A DNA stretch of 64,000 nt from Pedobacter suwonensis (GCF_900111825.1 NZ_FOJM01000007.1:186001-250000); one strand, 5' to 3'. Shown: positions 41,489 through 50,606, numbered from the stretch's first letter. Translations and numbers: made by a program. The notes: generated by a model not told the origin, from the letters alone.

Positions 41489-42814
41489 ATGAAGAAAATC
41501 TACCTTCTAGCTATTGTAGGGATAACTGTAATGCTAGCAAGCTGTGGCCATGGCGGCCAGGGTGAGCTGGTTGGCGCTTATAACCGAAAATTTAAAAACG
41601 ATAGAATCCCGTTAGGAATGGTTTATATTCCACCAGGGCATACACCACTGGGGGGATCTGATGAAGATATCACCTTTTCTCAGAACGGACCAAGTAGAAT
41701 GACCACGATCAGTGCGTTCTTTATGGATCAAACCGAGATTTCAAATGCCGAATATCGCCAGTTTACCAACTGGGTACGCGATTCTATTGCGATTGTGATG
41801 ATGGGCAATCCACAACAGTTTATGATTACCCCAAAAGGAAATGCGGCAACGGCTCTTGGCGGAGAGAAATACATCGATTGGAAAAAGGTAGGCCCAAACG
41901 GGGTTAATATTTGGCGTAATAAGGGCAGGGGGGCAGCGGCCGCCCAGGCAAGCCAGCTAGACGGTATGTACTATTCAGGCTTAGATGCCCTTCCAGGTAA
42001 GAAAGAACTGGATGTTCGCAAATTCGAATATTCATATGCCGAATTAAATATGGAGAAAGCCGCTATTGGCCATAAAGATCCAAACAGCAAACGCCAGGAT
42101 TATATCGATCGTTACACGGTTGCCATCTATCCTGATACAATGGTTTGGAAAACAGATTATTCCTATTCACAAAACGATCCGATGGTGCGTGGTTATTACA
42201 ACCACCCTTCCTATGACGACTATCCTGTTGTTGGTGTAAGTTGGGAGCAGGCAAAAGCTTTTGCTCACTGGAGAACCAGATTGTACGATGGTGTTGCGAC
42301 AGCAAGGAAACTGCCTGCTGGATCAAGATCAGACTACAGGTTGCCGGCTGAAACAGAATTTGAATATGCTGCAAGAGGCGGTAATACCAAAACCAAATAT
42401 CCTTGGGGAGGACCTTACATCAGGAATACAAAAGGATGTTTACAGGCTAACTTTAAACCCGGCCGCGGCGATTATTCGAGCGATGGTGGAATTTATACGG
42501 TAGGCGTCAGATCTTATTTTCCTAACGATTATGGTCTGTACAATATGGCCGGAAACGTATCTGAATGGACTATCACTGCTTATAATAAAGGTGCCAGCCC
42601 ACTATTACACGATCTAAACCCCAACTTTACTTATGATGCTGGTGCAGGCGACAGCAAATACAAAAAGCGTAAAGTGGTAAAAGGAGGTTCCTGGAAAGAT
42701 ACAGGCTATTTTTTACAAAATGCTGTGGCTACATACGAATATCAGGATACACAAAGGTCATATATTGGTTTCAGATGCGTTTCATCTTACCCGGGTACTG
42801 ATTTAAGACGTTAA
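41489..42814 (+). CDS. gldK: Type IX secretion/gliding lipoprotein GldK
   Basis: 441 residues from the Met at 41489, which opens a lipoprotein signal (Cys19 in MLASCGHG). The body is an FGE-sulfatase (formylglycine-generating-enzyme-like) domain: FFMDQTEISNAEYRQFTNWV at the front, YRLPAETEFEYAARGG and GLYNMAGNVSEW in the middle, VVKGGSWKD near the end. GldK forms, with GldN, the outer-membrane-associated ring of the type IX secretion core. Gene order K-L-M-N and length favour GldK over its paralogue GldJ. Confidence 0.93.
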   Translation: MKKIYLLAIVGITVMLASCGHGGQGELVGAYNRKFKNDRIPLGMVYIPPGHTPLGGSDEDITFSQNGPSRMTTISAFFMDQTEISNAEYRQFTNWVRDSIAIVMMGNPQQFMITPKGNAATALGGEKYIDWKKVGPNGVNIWRNKGRGAAAAQASQLDGMYYSGLDALPGKKELDVRKFEYSYAELNMEKAAIGHKDPNSKRQDYIDRYTVAIYPDTMVWKTDYSYSQNDPMVRGYYNHPSYDDYPVVGVSWEQAKAFAHWRTRLYDGVATARKLPAGSRSDYRLPAETEFEYAARGGNTKTKYPWGGPYIRNTKGCLQANFKPGRGDYSSDGGIYTVGVRSYFPNDYGLYNMAGNVSEWTITAYNKGASPLLHDLNPNFTYDAGAGDSKYKKRKVVKGGSWKDTGYFLQNAVATYEYQDTQRSYIGFRCVSSYPGTDLRR

Positions 42815-42854
42815 AACCTACTAACAACTAAAACTAAAGAAAAACATCAAATTT

Positions 42855-43661
42855 ATGGCAGCAAAAAAACAACCAGGCTGGTTACATGTGGCAATTTCAT
42901 GGGGAGCAAGTATTGTAATTATCGGAGCATTATTTAAAATCCTACACATCGGCGGGATTTTAGGTAATTACATGATTGGGCTTGGTCTTGGCGTAGAGGC
43001 ATTTTTATTCTTTTTAACCGGGTTTTTTCCACCAGAACCAGAACCGGCATGGGAAAGAGTTTATCCTGAACTAAAAGCAGATTATAAAGGAGAATTACCA
43101 ACAGCTTCGGCCAGACCTGTTGCTGCAGTGGCCCCGTCTAATACGGCAGCTTTGGATAAAATGTTATCAGAAGCTAAAATTGGTCCGGAGTTAATTGAAA
43201 GCTTAGGTACCGGTTTGCGCACGTTTGGCGATAAAGTAGCTGCAATTTCAAATGTTGCAGATGCATCTACAGCAACAAGCGAATTAACCGGTAAGATTAA
43301 AACCGCATCAGCCGGTTTTGATAACTTGAGCGCATCTTTTGAAAAAGCAACGGCCAATTTAAAAGCAATGGGCGAAAGCAATGTAGATTCTCAGGCATAC
43401 CACGAACAGGTTAACAATTTAGCTAAGAACTTATCGGCTTTAAATGCAGTTTATGAATTGGAATTACAAGATTCCAGCGCGCATTTAAAATCGATGAATA
43501 AATTCTATTCAAACTTATCATTAACCATGCAAAACTTTAACGAATCGATGGAAGATTCGAAACAGTTTAAAGAAGAGGTGAATAAGCTGGCTAAAAACCT
43601 GTCATCGCTTAATGCAATTTATGGCAATATGTTATCGGCCATGAACGGTCCACGTGTATAA
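42855..43661 (+). CDS. gldL: Gliding/type IX secretion motor protein GldL
   Basis: 268 residues. Two N-terminal membrane spans (about 12-32 and 37-58, WLHVAISWGASIVIIGALFK then YMIGLGLGVEAFLFFLTGFF), with the conserved Glu in the second, followed by a cytoplasmic helical region of about 200 residues with two related segments (EQVNNLAKNLSALNAVYE and EEVNKLAKNLSSLNAIYG). GldL with GldM forms the proton-driven inner-membrane motor. Gaps of 40 bp on both sides; part of the gldKLMN operon. Confidence 0.95.
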   Translation: MAAKKQPGWLHVAISWGASIVIIGALFKILHIGGILGNYMIGLGLGVEAFLFFLTGFFPPEPEPAWERVYPELKADYKGELPTASARPVAAVAPSNTAALDKMLSEAKIGPELIESLGTGLRTFGDKVAAISNVADASTATSELTGKIKTASAGFDNLSASFEKATANLKAMGESNVDSQAYHEQVNNLAKNLSALNAVYELELQDSSAHLKSMNKFYSNLSLTMQNFNESMEDSKQFKEEVNKLAKNLSSLNAIYGNMLSAMNGPRV

Positions 43662-43701
43662 TTTGTTTAGTTTTTAATTTTAAAGGAAAGGCTACTCAAA
43701 C

Positions 43702-45234
43702 ATGGCAGGCGGAAAAGAAACAACAAGGCAGCGGATGATCAATATCATGTATTTGGTATTGTTGGCCATGCTCGCCTTAAACGTATCAGATACCATTTTA
43801 GATGCATTCAAAAATATCAACGATAGTTTGGATACTTCTAAAAACAATGTAAATACAAGTATTAATCAGTTGTTTTCTGCCTTCGAGAATTCGAAGTTGA
43901 AAGAAGAGCCGGCACGTGCTCAGCCTATTTACCTTAAGGCTAAGCAAGCGCAGAAGGCAGCTGACGATTTAAATAACTACATCGAAAGCATTAAAAAAGA
44001 ATTTACTCAGGCGGGCGACGGGATTGACCCTGAAACGGAAGATCTGGTGAATAGATCCAATCAGGATATTGCACAGAATATCATGATTAATCAAAAAAAA
44101 GCGGATGAATTAAAGAAGAGAATCAATGCCACCAGAGAGAAATTAATCTCCTTATTAGATCCGGCCGATCGGGCGAACGTTTCGTTCTCTCTTGAAGCTA
44201 AGGACCCGATAAGCAAAAGAAAAGGAAATTGGCAGGAAACTTACTTTGGTGAGGGAACACCACTTACCGCGGCCATGACCATTTTAACCAAACTACAAAC
44301 AGATACTAAAAATGCTGAGGCAGAAGTAGTGAAGAGATTGTTCGGAAATATGGATAAAGCCCAGGTTAACCTGGATCAGTTTGCGGCGGTTGCAGTAGCA
44401 CCTACTTCTTACGTAATTCAGGGGCAGCCTTATACTGCCGAAGTATTTTTAACAGCCAGCGATTCGAGGTCAACGCCCGATATTACGGTTAACGGAAATA
44501 AATTATCCGTTAAAGATGGTAAAGGAACTTATACCGGTGGTACCGGTAGTGTTGGACAGTTTACCTGGGTAGGTACGATCAGGGTTCGCCAGACTGATGG
44601 CCAGGTGAAGGAATACAAAACTCAGCCACAAACTTATCAGGTAGCGAAACCTTCAGCATCTGTTTCTTCAACAAAACTGAATGTAATTTATGCAGGTATT
44701 GCTAATCCCTTTACCGTGTCAGCGGCAGGCTTTCCATTGGAAAGTGTTCGTGCTTCCATTTCAGGAGGTTCAATGTCTGGTAGTAACGGGAATTACAATG
44801 TAAACGTTCCGGGCAGCATGGTAGGCCAGGAAGTATCCATTAATGTATCAGCAAACAATGCAGGCAAAACCGTTAGTCTTGGTTCACAAAAGTTCAGGGT
44901 GAAAGCCATTCCGGCGCCTGTAGCAAAAGTTGGCGGACGTGCGGGAGGCGATATTGCTTCGGTGCAGTTAAAAAGCGAAACCGAGATTGAAGCAGATCTG
45001 GATGATTTTCCTTTTGATGTTAAGTTTAAAATACAACGTTATAAATTAACCATTATCAAACCACGTTCAGATGCAGTTACCATTGCAGGTAGCGGTGGAA
45101 GTTTTGCAGGTGCAGTTAAAGGTGCCATGAACTCAATTACGCCTGGTACGAGGGTGTTTTTTGAAGATATTGTTTCTGTAGGGCCTGATGGGCGTCAAAG
45201 GATATTGCCTTCATTAGCGTTTAGTGTAAAATAA
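43702..45234 (+). CDS. gldM: Gliding/type IX secretion motor protein GldM
   Basis: 510 residues, normal for the family. One N-terminal membrane span (INIMYLVLLAMLALNVSDTI, about 12-33) is followed by a long periplasmic region: a helical domain (about 40-225) and three or so beta domains (about 230-510) with repeated Gly/Ser-rich strands (GGTGSVGQFTWVGTIRVRQ). It spans the periplasm as a dimer and transmits GldL motor rotation to the GldK/GldN ring. Confidence 0.96.
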   Translation: MAGGKETTRQRMINIMYLVLLAMLALNVSDTILDAFKNINDSLDTSKNNVNTSINQLFSAFENSKLKEEPARAQPIYLKAKQAQKAADDLNNYIESIKKEFTQAGDGIDPETEDLVNRSNQDIAQNIMINQKKADELKKRINATREKLISLLDPADRANVSFSLEAKDPISKRKGNWQETYFGEGTPLTAAMTILTKLQTDTKNAEAEVVKRLFGNMDKAQVNLDQFAAVAVAPTSYVIQGQPYTAEVFLTASDSRSTPDITVNGNKLSVKDGKGTYTGGTGSVGQFTWVGTIRVRQTDGQVKEYKTQPQTYQVAKPSASVSSTKLNVIYAGIANPFTVSAAGFPLESVRASISGGSMSGSNGNYNVNVPGSMVGQEVSINVSANNAGKTVSLGSQKFRVKAIPAPVAKVGGRAGGDIASVQLKSETEIEADLDDFPFDVKFKIQRYKLTIIKPRSDAVTIAGSGGSFAGAVKGAMNSITPGTRVFFEDIVSVGPDGRQRILPSLAFSVK

Positions 45235-45239
45235 AAGAA

Positions 45240-46151
45240 ATGAAAAGGATTTTAAGTATTGCCATTTTAGTTTTATTAACCGCGTTTGCTTATGCACAAA
45301 AAAAGCCAACGAAGTTAGCACCGAAAAAAGCTGCACCGGTGGCTGCTGCTCCTGCAGCAGATACGGTGAAAGCTCCTGTTAAAACGGTTAAGAAGAAACT
45401 CAAAGTACCACCTAAAGATGGTTTTTATGCCCGCAAGGACATTGACAGTACTGAGATGGTTCCTTTGGCCGATGTAAGGGAAGAGGATGTTTTTTATGCA
45501 AAACGGATCTGGAGAGAAATTGATTTACGTGATACGGTTAACTCGGCTTTAAGATCGCCTAAATCAAGATTGATTGATGTTTTGATTGCTGCAATTAAAA
45601 AAGATGAACTAACTGCATACTCGCCAATTGATAGTGCCTTAAATGAAGATGATGCTTTTAATAATCCAATGTCTGCAGACTCTGCTGCGAAATCAGCTTT
45701 AGGTACAGCGGAGGTTTCGAACAATAAAACCGGAACTGTTACTACAGTTGTTAATGATTTTAACCCGGAGTTATTTTTAAAGTTCAGAATAAAGGAAGAT
45801 TGGATTTTCGACACAAAACGTTCTATTTTTGAGCCACGTATTGTGGGCATCGCACCATTAAAGTACAATGAGGTTTCTAAACAATGGCAGCCTGTATTTT
45901 GGGTGTACTATCCTGAAGCGAGGGAAATTTTGACAAAGAAACGTCTGATTAATACTAATAATGATGCTTCATCATTAAGTTTCGATGATTTCTTTATCCG
46001 CCGCTTGTTTAGCAGTTATATTGTAAAAGAATCGAATCCTGGTGATAATAAAATCAGAGATATTATCGCAGACCCTAAAGAGCGGTTGTATGAATCAGAA
46101 AGGATTAAAAAATCTGTTCTGGATTACGAACAAGGTCTTTGGGAATATTAA
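45240..46151 (+). CDS. gldN: Gliding/type IX secretion protein GldN
   Basis: 303 residues with a Sec signal peptide (cleavage near AFAYAQ) and a Lys/Ala/Pro-rich linker (about 20-60). From DGFYARKDIDSTEMVPLADV on it matches GldN: DVFYAKRIWREIDLRDTVNS, then KFRIKEDWIFDTKRS and RIVGIAPLKY, and a C-terminal helix. GldN binds GldK in the periplasmic ring. It starts 5 bp after gldM and is followed by a strong terminator, so it ends the operon. Confidence 0.95.
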   Translation: MKRILSIAILVLLTAFAYAQKKPTKLAPKKAAPVAAAPAADTVKAPVKTVKKKLKVPPKDGFYARKDIDSTEMVPLADVREEDVFYAKRIWREIDLRDTVNSALRSPKSRLIDVLIAAIKKDELTAYSPIDSALNEDDAFNNPMSADSAAKSALGTAEVSNNKTGTVTTVVNDFNPELFLKFRIKEDWIFDTKRSIFEPRIVGIAPLKYNEVSKQWQPVFWVYYPEAREILTKKRLINTNNDASSLSFDDFFIRRLFSSYIVKESNPGDNKIRDIIADPKERLYESERIKKSVLDYEQGLWEY

Positions 46152-46158
46152 TCTCATA

Positions 46159-46193
46159 AAAAAGGCTTCGATTTTCATCGGAGCCTTTTTGTT
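46159..46193 (+). terminator. Terminator of gldKLMN
   Basis: Stem AAAAAGGCTTCGAT / ATCGGAGCCTTTTT (14 bp, one mismatch) with a 4-nt loop and T-run, 8 bp after the gldN stop. Confidence 0.93.
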
Positions 46194-46211
46194 TACAATG
46201 AATCCCTTTCT

Positions 46212-46300
46212 CTTCGCTGGCTTTAAAGCGGAGTCGAGAAATCTACCTAGATATAGATCGCTTTCTCCAATATTTGCGACTGCGCTTTATTCGAAATGAC
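46212..46300 (-). repeat. Dispersed palindromic element (GTCATTTCGA family), copy on the minus strand
   Basis: Ends in GCGCTTTATTCGAAATGAC, the reverse complement of GTCATTTCGAATAAAGCGC, and includes GCGGAGTCGAGAAATCT at its left. It lies in the 317-bp gap between gldN and the nuclease gene. Confidence 0.62.
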
Positions 46301-46417
46301 TAACTTCTTTTGAATTGATAAAATGGGCAGAAGAATATAAGTTTGTCCTTTGCAATTCATTTCATCGGGTATCTATCTGATCAGGATAAAGGATACATAT
46401 GGATTACATGAAATAAA

Positions 46418-46451
46418 AAAGCGGTAATCCAAATCGATGGATTACCGCTTT
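46418..46451 (-). terminator. Terminator of the nuclease gene
   Basis: Perfect 13-bp stem AAAGCGGTAATCC / GGATTACCGCTTT, 8-nt loop, U-rich tail on the minus strand, 18 bp after the stop at 46469. Confidence 0.9.
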
Positions 46452-46468
46452 AAATTTGACTAATTAGC

Positions 46469-47842
46469 CTACTGGTTATCAGTAGCAGCTTCTATTACAT
46501 TTTGAATTGATGTAGGTACATTCGATAAAAGATCATATCCTGTGGCAGATTCAATTGAATTAACCGAGGTGCGGAATGTTTTCCAGTTGGTATTTAAACC
46601 ATTTGTATTGGGCATGTTTACTGCAATTACTCTCGTAGAAGATGTAATCCTGCTTAAATCATTATTTCCGTTTGGTAATACCACAATAACTTTCCATGTA
46701 TTTGAGGGTACGTTAATACGGCCATTATCAATGGTATAGGTAACACCTCCATTGCTTCCTGTACCACCAGAACCATAAGAACCACAAATGATATAAACTT
46801 CGTTACCTGCTGTAACCAATGATCGCGTGTAATTTTCCAGGTCGGCCCAAGGACCCTGGTTATTGTTAGGTGCCTGCGGCATCATGTTGCTCATTAAGAA
46901 TGTGGACGAGTTAGAAGTTACGGAAGCAGTCCGATCAGCAGATGGGCAGTTATGGCCACGATCGAAACCTGAACCCGAATAGCTGCTGTTCGATACCTCG
47001 TACCAACCTGAAGGTAAAGCAGTATCGGCTCTGAAATCATTCTGACGTGAATTTGAACCTAAATCAGACGATCCAATATGCCAGCTGACCCAGTTTGGTG
47101 TAGCCCTGCTTCTACTGTAAGAACTTGTATAATAAGTGTGATCCATCAGGTAATTTTCAGGAGAAGATGTGCTGGCAACAGCATTACTCGGATTACCCAG
47201 TAAAAGGTTACTATCATCGCCAGAAGTGGTTGGTGGAGGAGTTGTTCCACCGTCGCCGGTTGAAATACTAAAATCGTCGATATTGATGCGGGCAGTACCT
47301 CCACTTATTTTACGGATTTGGAAACGAACATTTCCAGAAATGGATACATTGAATGTTGCGGTAGTTAAAGTTGTTGAGCTGGTGCTAATGGTGCTACCGG
47401 TTTGTTGCCAGCTCGAACCGCTATCGGTAGAGTACCAAAGCTGCCAGGTACTATTGGCATCGCTACCATATTTGGCGTGAGCAACGGTTACCACATCAGC
47501 TCCAGTTACGTTGAAATTCATGCTCAGTGTGCCCGTGTTACGGATACGTACTGATTGACTGCCATTCTTAGCATCTCCAGCGAGATTTCCAATTAAGGCA
47601 TCGTCAAGGCTCCAGCTTCCGCTACTTAAAGTTACTGACCCAACTGCGTAACTTCCTTTGCCGCCAGATTCGAATATTTCGGGGAAACCAGAAACTACAG
47701 CCTGGGTACCAGCGGTAGCTGCTTTACTGTTTAACTTTTGCTCAAATTGGCTGTTGCCCGGCTGCGTTGGGTCGTCTTTTTTACAGGCAGCAAGGCCAAG
47801 GCATAATACAGCCAATAAGCTTAATTTTTTTAATGCTTTCAT
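46469..47842 (-). CDS. Secreted DNA/RNA non-specific endonuclease (NucA/NUC family) with N-terminal beta-sandwich
   Basis: 457 residues with a lipoprotein signal (Cys20 in LAACKKDD). Residues about 50-195 form a beta-sandwich (VRIRNTGTLSMNFNVTGA, then ARINIDDFSIS), probably for binding or display. After a Thr/Pro linker (GGTTPPPTTSG) comes the NUC domain (about 215-450) with the catalytic DRGH at 294-297, followed by STFLMSNMMPQAPNNNQGPW with the conserved metal-binding Asn. Such enzymes cut DNA and RNA without sequence preference. A NuiA-type inhibitor gene lies 34 bp upstream. Confidence 0.93.
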   Translation of the reverse strand: MKALKKLSLLAVLCLGLAACKKDDPTQPGNSQFEQKLNSKAATAGTQAVVSGFPEIFESGGKGSYAVGSVTLSSGSWSLDDALIGNLAGDAKNGSQSVRIRNTGTLSMNFNVTGADVVTVAHAKYGSDANSTWQLWYSTDSGSSWQQTGSTISTSSTTLTTATFNVSISGNVRFQIRKISGGTARINIDDFSISTGDGGTTPPPTTSGDDSNLLLGNPSNAVASTSSPENYLMDHTYYTSSYSRSRATPNWVSWHIGSSDLGSNSRQNDFRADTALPSGWYEVSNSSYSGSGFDRGHNCPSADRTASVTSNSSTFLMSNMMPQAPNNNQGPWADLENYTRSLVTAGNEVYIICGSYGSGGTGSNGGVTYTIDNGRINVPSNTWKVIVVLPNGNNDLSRITSSTRVIAVNMPNTNGLNTNWKTFRTSVNSIESATGYDLLSNVPTSIQNVIEAATDNQ

Positions 47843-47876
47843 TTTTTTTAGGATTATTTAAAGGATGTAAGGGGTT

Positions 47877-48275
47877 TTAGGTTTCGATAGCAAAAGTTTC
47901 AATCATGATACAGGTACCATCTGGTAAATAACCAACAATAAGCACAGGAATCCGGCTGGCGCCTTCTACTCTGACCACTGTAATATTGGATAGTTTTTGC
48001 TTTAAAAAGGTGTACCAAGTGGCGATTTTGCCTGCATTTTCAACCATTGGTGCATCTGCTTTATCGACGTTTGATATTAAACTATCAAAAAATGCAGCTT
48101 GATCGATTTGTTTTAAATCGGAAGGATCAGCATTATAATGAATAGCAATTTTCTGCAATAGTGCTGAAGGTGTAATTTTGCCCCAGTCTGCTGCCTTAAA
48201 AGGGCTTTCAGACTCAGTAAAATACCATACGCCCAACAAAAGTTTGCTTATGGTAGCCAAGATTTCATTATTCAT
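47877..48275 (-). CDS. NuiA-type nuclease inhibitor
   Basis: 132 residues, no signal peptide. LLLGVWYFTESESPFKAADW near the N-terminus and IPVLIVGYLPDGTCIMIETF at the end match the nuclease A inhibitor (NuiA) family. Established knowledge: cyanobacterial NuiA blocks NucA by bridging its catalytic Mg with Glu near residue 24 and the C-terminal Thr; here Glu21/Glu23 and a final Thr132 are present. It is the first gene of the pair, so inhibitor would be made before nuclease and could protect the cytoplasm. Confidence 0.85.
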   Translation of the reverse strand: MNNEILATISKLLLGVWYFTESESPFKAADWGKITPSALLQKIAIHYNADPSDLKQIDQAAFFDSLISNVDKADAPMVENAGKIATWYTFLKQKLSNITVVRVEGASRIPVLIVGYLPDGTCIMIETFAIET

Positions 48276-48357
48276 GTAAATAGGGATGTTTTTACGAGCG
48301 TATGAACAGCCCTAAATTAGAGGAAAAGAATTTGAATATTTTGCAATGTAGATTAAC

Positions 48358-48373
48358 AAAATGTTAACATTTT
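48358..48373. promoter_or_regulatory. 16-bp perfect palindrome upstream of the inhibitor-nuclease pair
   Basis: AAAATGTTAACATTTT, perfectly symmetric, 82 bp upstream of the inhibitor start and close behind the convergent end of... the uvrC gene on the same strand. A dimeric repressor site is possible; the sequence is AT-rich, so chance cannot be ruled out. Confidence 0.4.
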
Positions 48374-48391
48374 TACAGCTGTACTGCTCTT

Positions 48392-48420
48392 ATTTTAACG
48401 AATTTATACTTCGTTAAAAT
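48392..48420 (-). terminator. Hairpin over the uvrC stop codon
   Basis: Perfect 11-bp stem ATTTTAACGAA / TTCGTTAAAAT; the uvrC stop (48404-48406) lies in the 7-nt loop. AT-rich with only a short U stretch, so a weak terminator or mRNA end-protecting structure. Confidence 0.6.
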
Positions 48421-50206
48421 GGGTAAGTAAGGCAATCACCTGTTTTTTATTGAGTACTGCTGACAGTTCTTTTTCTGTAGCTTCTTTAATCTTTTTAACC
48501 GATTTAAAATGCGTTAACAGTTTATCTGCAGTCGTTTTTCCAATACCTTCAATCTGTTCAAGCTCGGTTTTAAGTGTGCCCTGGTCGCGTTTCTTGCGGT
48601 GAAAGGTTATTCCGAAACGGTGGGCCTCATCACGCAGTTGCTGTATCACTTTTAAGGTTTCAGATTTCTTATCTAAATATAATGGAAAGGAATCGCCGGG
48701 ATAAAACAGTTCTTCTAACCGCTTGGCTATGCCGATAACAGTTACTTTGTTCTCTATGCCTAATAATTTTAAGCTCTTCACCGCTGATGAAAGCTGTCCT
48801 TTACCACCATCAATAATGATGAGCTGAGGTAAAGACTGGTTCTCATCCAACATTCTCCTGTAGCGACGGAAAACGGCCTCTTCCATGGTGGCAAAATCGT
48901 TGGGGCCTTCAACCGTTTTCACATTAAAATGGCGGTAATCTTTTTTAGAAGGTTTGGCATCTCTAAAAACCACAATTGCAGAAACCGGATATTTTCCCTG
49001 AAAGTTAGAGTTATCAAAACATTCGATGTGTTTCGGAAGCTGCGTTAAGCGCAGATCTTTTTGCATAGTGGTTAAAATCCGATCAGTGCGTAAATCGGGA
49101 TTTAGTTTTTCGTATTGGTTAAGCTTCTCTTTTTTGAAGAATAGTACATTCTTTTGCGAGAGCTCTAAAAGCTTCTTCTTTTCGCCCAGTTTGGGGACTG
49201 TAAATTTTAAACTTTCGTCTTCCAATGAAAGTTCGAAAGGAACAATAATTTCTTTAGAGGTACTATTGAACTTGGTTCTGAACTCTAACATCGCCAGGGT
49301 CAAAATCTCGTCATCACTTTCATCCAGTTGCTTTTTAACCTCAATGGTCTGGGTTTGGATAATGGTTCCGTTCATCACTTTTAAGTAGTTTACAAAAGCG
49401 TAACGTTCATCTGAAGCAATGCTCACCACATCCACATTGGTAATGGCACTGTTTACCACAGTCGATTTGCTCTGGTATTTTTCCAGTACTTCCAATCGCC
49501 TTGCATATTGATGTGCAAGTTCGAAATTGAGGTTTTCTGACGCGGATTTAATGACTGCTTTAACATCGCGGATGACATTTCCGATTTTACCATTCAGGAT
49601 TTCCTTGATCTCGCCAATATTTTTATTGTAATCAGCTTCGGTCTGGTAGTTCTGGCAGGGGCCTTTGCAGTTACCGATCTGATATTCGAGGCAAACTTTA
49701 AATTTACCTTCATCTATGTTTTTTTCCGTTAAGGGTAAATTACAGGTGCGTAAAGGATAAGTTTCTTTGATCAGATCCAAAATGGTGTGCATCATGCCTA
49801 TAGAACCATAGGGGCCGAAATAGGTAGAGCCATCCTTAATCACTTTGCGTGTCCAGTAGATACGCGGGAAATTTTCATTTTTTACGATAATCCATGGGTA
49901 GGTTTTATCGTCCTTTAAGTTGATATTGAATTTTGGCTGATGTTTTTTGATCAGGCTGTTTTCCAATAGCCAGGCATCAATCTCCGTATCAACAATGGTA
50001 AAAGTGATTTTCCTGATCTTGGATACCAATACCCTTGTTTTGCCATTAAACTGGTTCCTGTCACTGTTAAAATACGAACCTACACGGTTGCGCAGGTCTT
50101 TCGCTTTACCAATATACATGAGCTTTCCATCAGCATCCCAATACTGGTATACTCCGGGTTTATGTGGAATTGTGGTTAATGCTGTTTTATGGTCGAAACT
50201 GCTCAT
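48404..50206 (-). CDS. uvrC: Excinuclease ABC subunit C
   Basis: 600 residues, standard length. N-terminal GIY-YIG nuclease (PGVYQYWDADGKLMYIGKAK, about 18-40) makes the 3' cut; a UVR motif sits near 205-240 (SENLNFELAHQYARRLEVLE); the RNase H-like 5' nuclease begins at about 385 (HIECFDNSNFQGKYPV, with the catalytic Asp in CFDNS) and includes IIIDGGKGQLSSA; the C-terminal HhH pair (LEQIEGIGKTTADKLLTHF) binds DNA. Four Cys around 175-185 (CLEYQIGNCKGPC) fit the cysteine cluster. Acts with UvrAB in nucleotide excision repair. Confidence 0.98.
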   Translation of the reverse strand: MSSFDHKTALTTIPHKPGVYQYWDADGKLMYIGKAKDLRNRVGSYFNSDRNQFNGKTRVLVSKIRKITFTIVDTEIDAWLLENSLIKKHQPKFNINLKDDKTYPWIIVKNENFPRIYWTRKVIKDGSTYFGPYGSIGMMHTILDLIKETYPLRTCNLPLTEKNIDEGKFKVCLEYQIGNCKGPCQNYQTEADYNKNIGEIKEILNGKIGNVIRDVKAVIKSASENLNFELAHQYARRLEVLEKYQSKSTVVNSAITNVDVVSIASDERYAFVNYLKVMNGTIIQTQTIEVKKQLDESDDEILTLAMLEFRTKFNSTSKEIIVPFELSLEDESLKFTVPKLGEKKKLLELSQKNVLFFKKEKLNQYEKLNPDLRTDRILTTMQKDLRLTQLPKHIECFDNSNFQGKYPVSAIVVFRDAKPSKKDYRHFNVKTVEGPNDFATMEEAVFRRYRRMLDENQSLPQLIIIDGGKGQLSSAVKSLKLLGIENKVTVIGIAKRLEELFYPGDSFPLYLDKKSETLKVIQQLRDEAHRFGITFHRKKRDQGTLKTELEQIEGIGKTTADKLLTHFKSVKKIKEATEKELSAVLNKKQVIALLTHFNEV

Positions 50207-50221
50207 AAGGGATTAATGGAG

Positions 50222-50229
50222 CAAAATTA
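50222..50229 (-). promoter_or_regulatory. -7 box of uvrC (TAATTTTG)
   Basis: Exact TAnnTTTG on the minus strand 15 bp before the uvrC ATG at 50206; predicts a leader of only about ten bases. Confidence 0.62.
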
Positions 50230-50237
50230 AAGTGATT

Positions 50238-50606
50238 TTAGTAGAGCATAATATTGGGCATAAAATCGAAGTCTTTTTTGTTATAAGTAAACAATTCTAT
50301 TTCGTTAACAATTGCGGTTGCTCCAATAATTGCATCTGGAATTTGAAGATGATGACTTAACTTAAAACCTTCGATAAGTTCTATAGATTTCTGCGATATA
50401 TGGCTATTAAAATGAATAATGTCGTAATACTTAATCTTTTTCTTCATCTGTGCTAGCTCTGCTTTATTTCCCATGCCTTGCAATAACTCCATCGTTGTAA
50501 TTGACGAAAGTACAATGTTTGCAAAGCCTATTTCTTCTAAAGCTTTTATGGTATTCACATTACCATTAAATGCATGAATTAGAATATTAGTATCGCACAA
50601 AACCAT
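50238..50606 (-). CDS. PIN-domain toxin, VapC-like
   Basis: 122 residues. The PIN acidic residues are in order: Asp5 (VLCDTNILIHAF), Glu41 or so (ITTMELLQGMG), and Asp in IPDAIIGATAIV followed by YNKKDFDFM. VapC toxins are RNases, usually cutting tRNA or rRNA, and are neutralised by the protein encoded just upstream. The preceding gene ends 5 bp before this one starts, as in typical toxin-antitoxin pairs. Confidence 0.88.
   Translation of the reverse strand: MVLCDTNILIHAFNGNVNTIKALEEIGFANIVLSSITTMELLQGMGNKAELAQMKKKIKYYDIIHFNSHISQKSIELIEGFKLSHHLQIPDAIIGATAIVNEIELFTYNKKDFDFMPNIMLY

Noticed and set aside
41489..42814. GldJ
   Set aside because: GldJ is a paralogue, but length and the adjacent gldL, gldM and gldN identify this as GldK.
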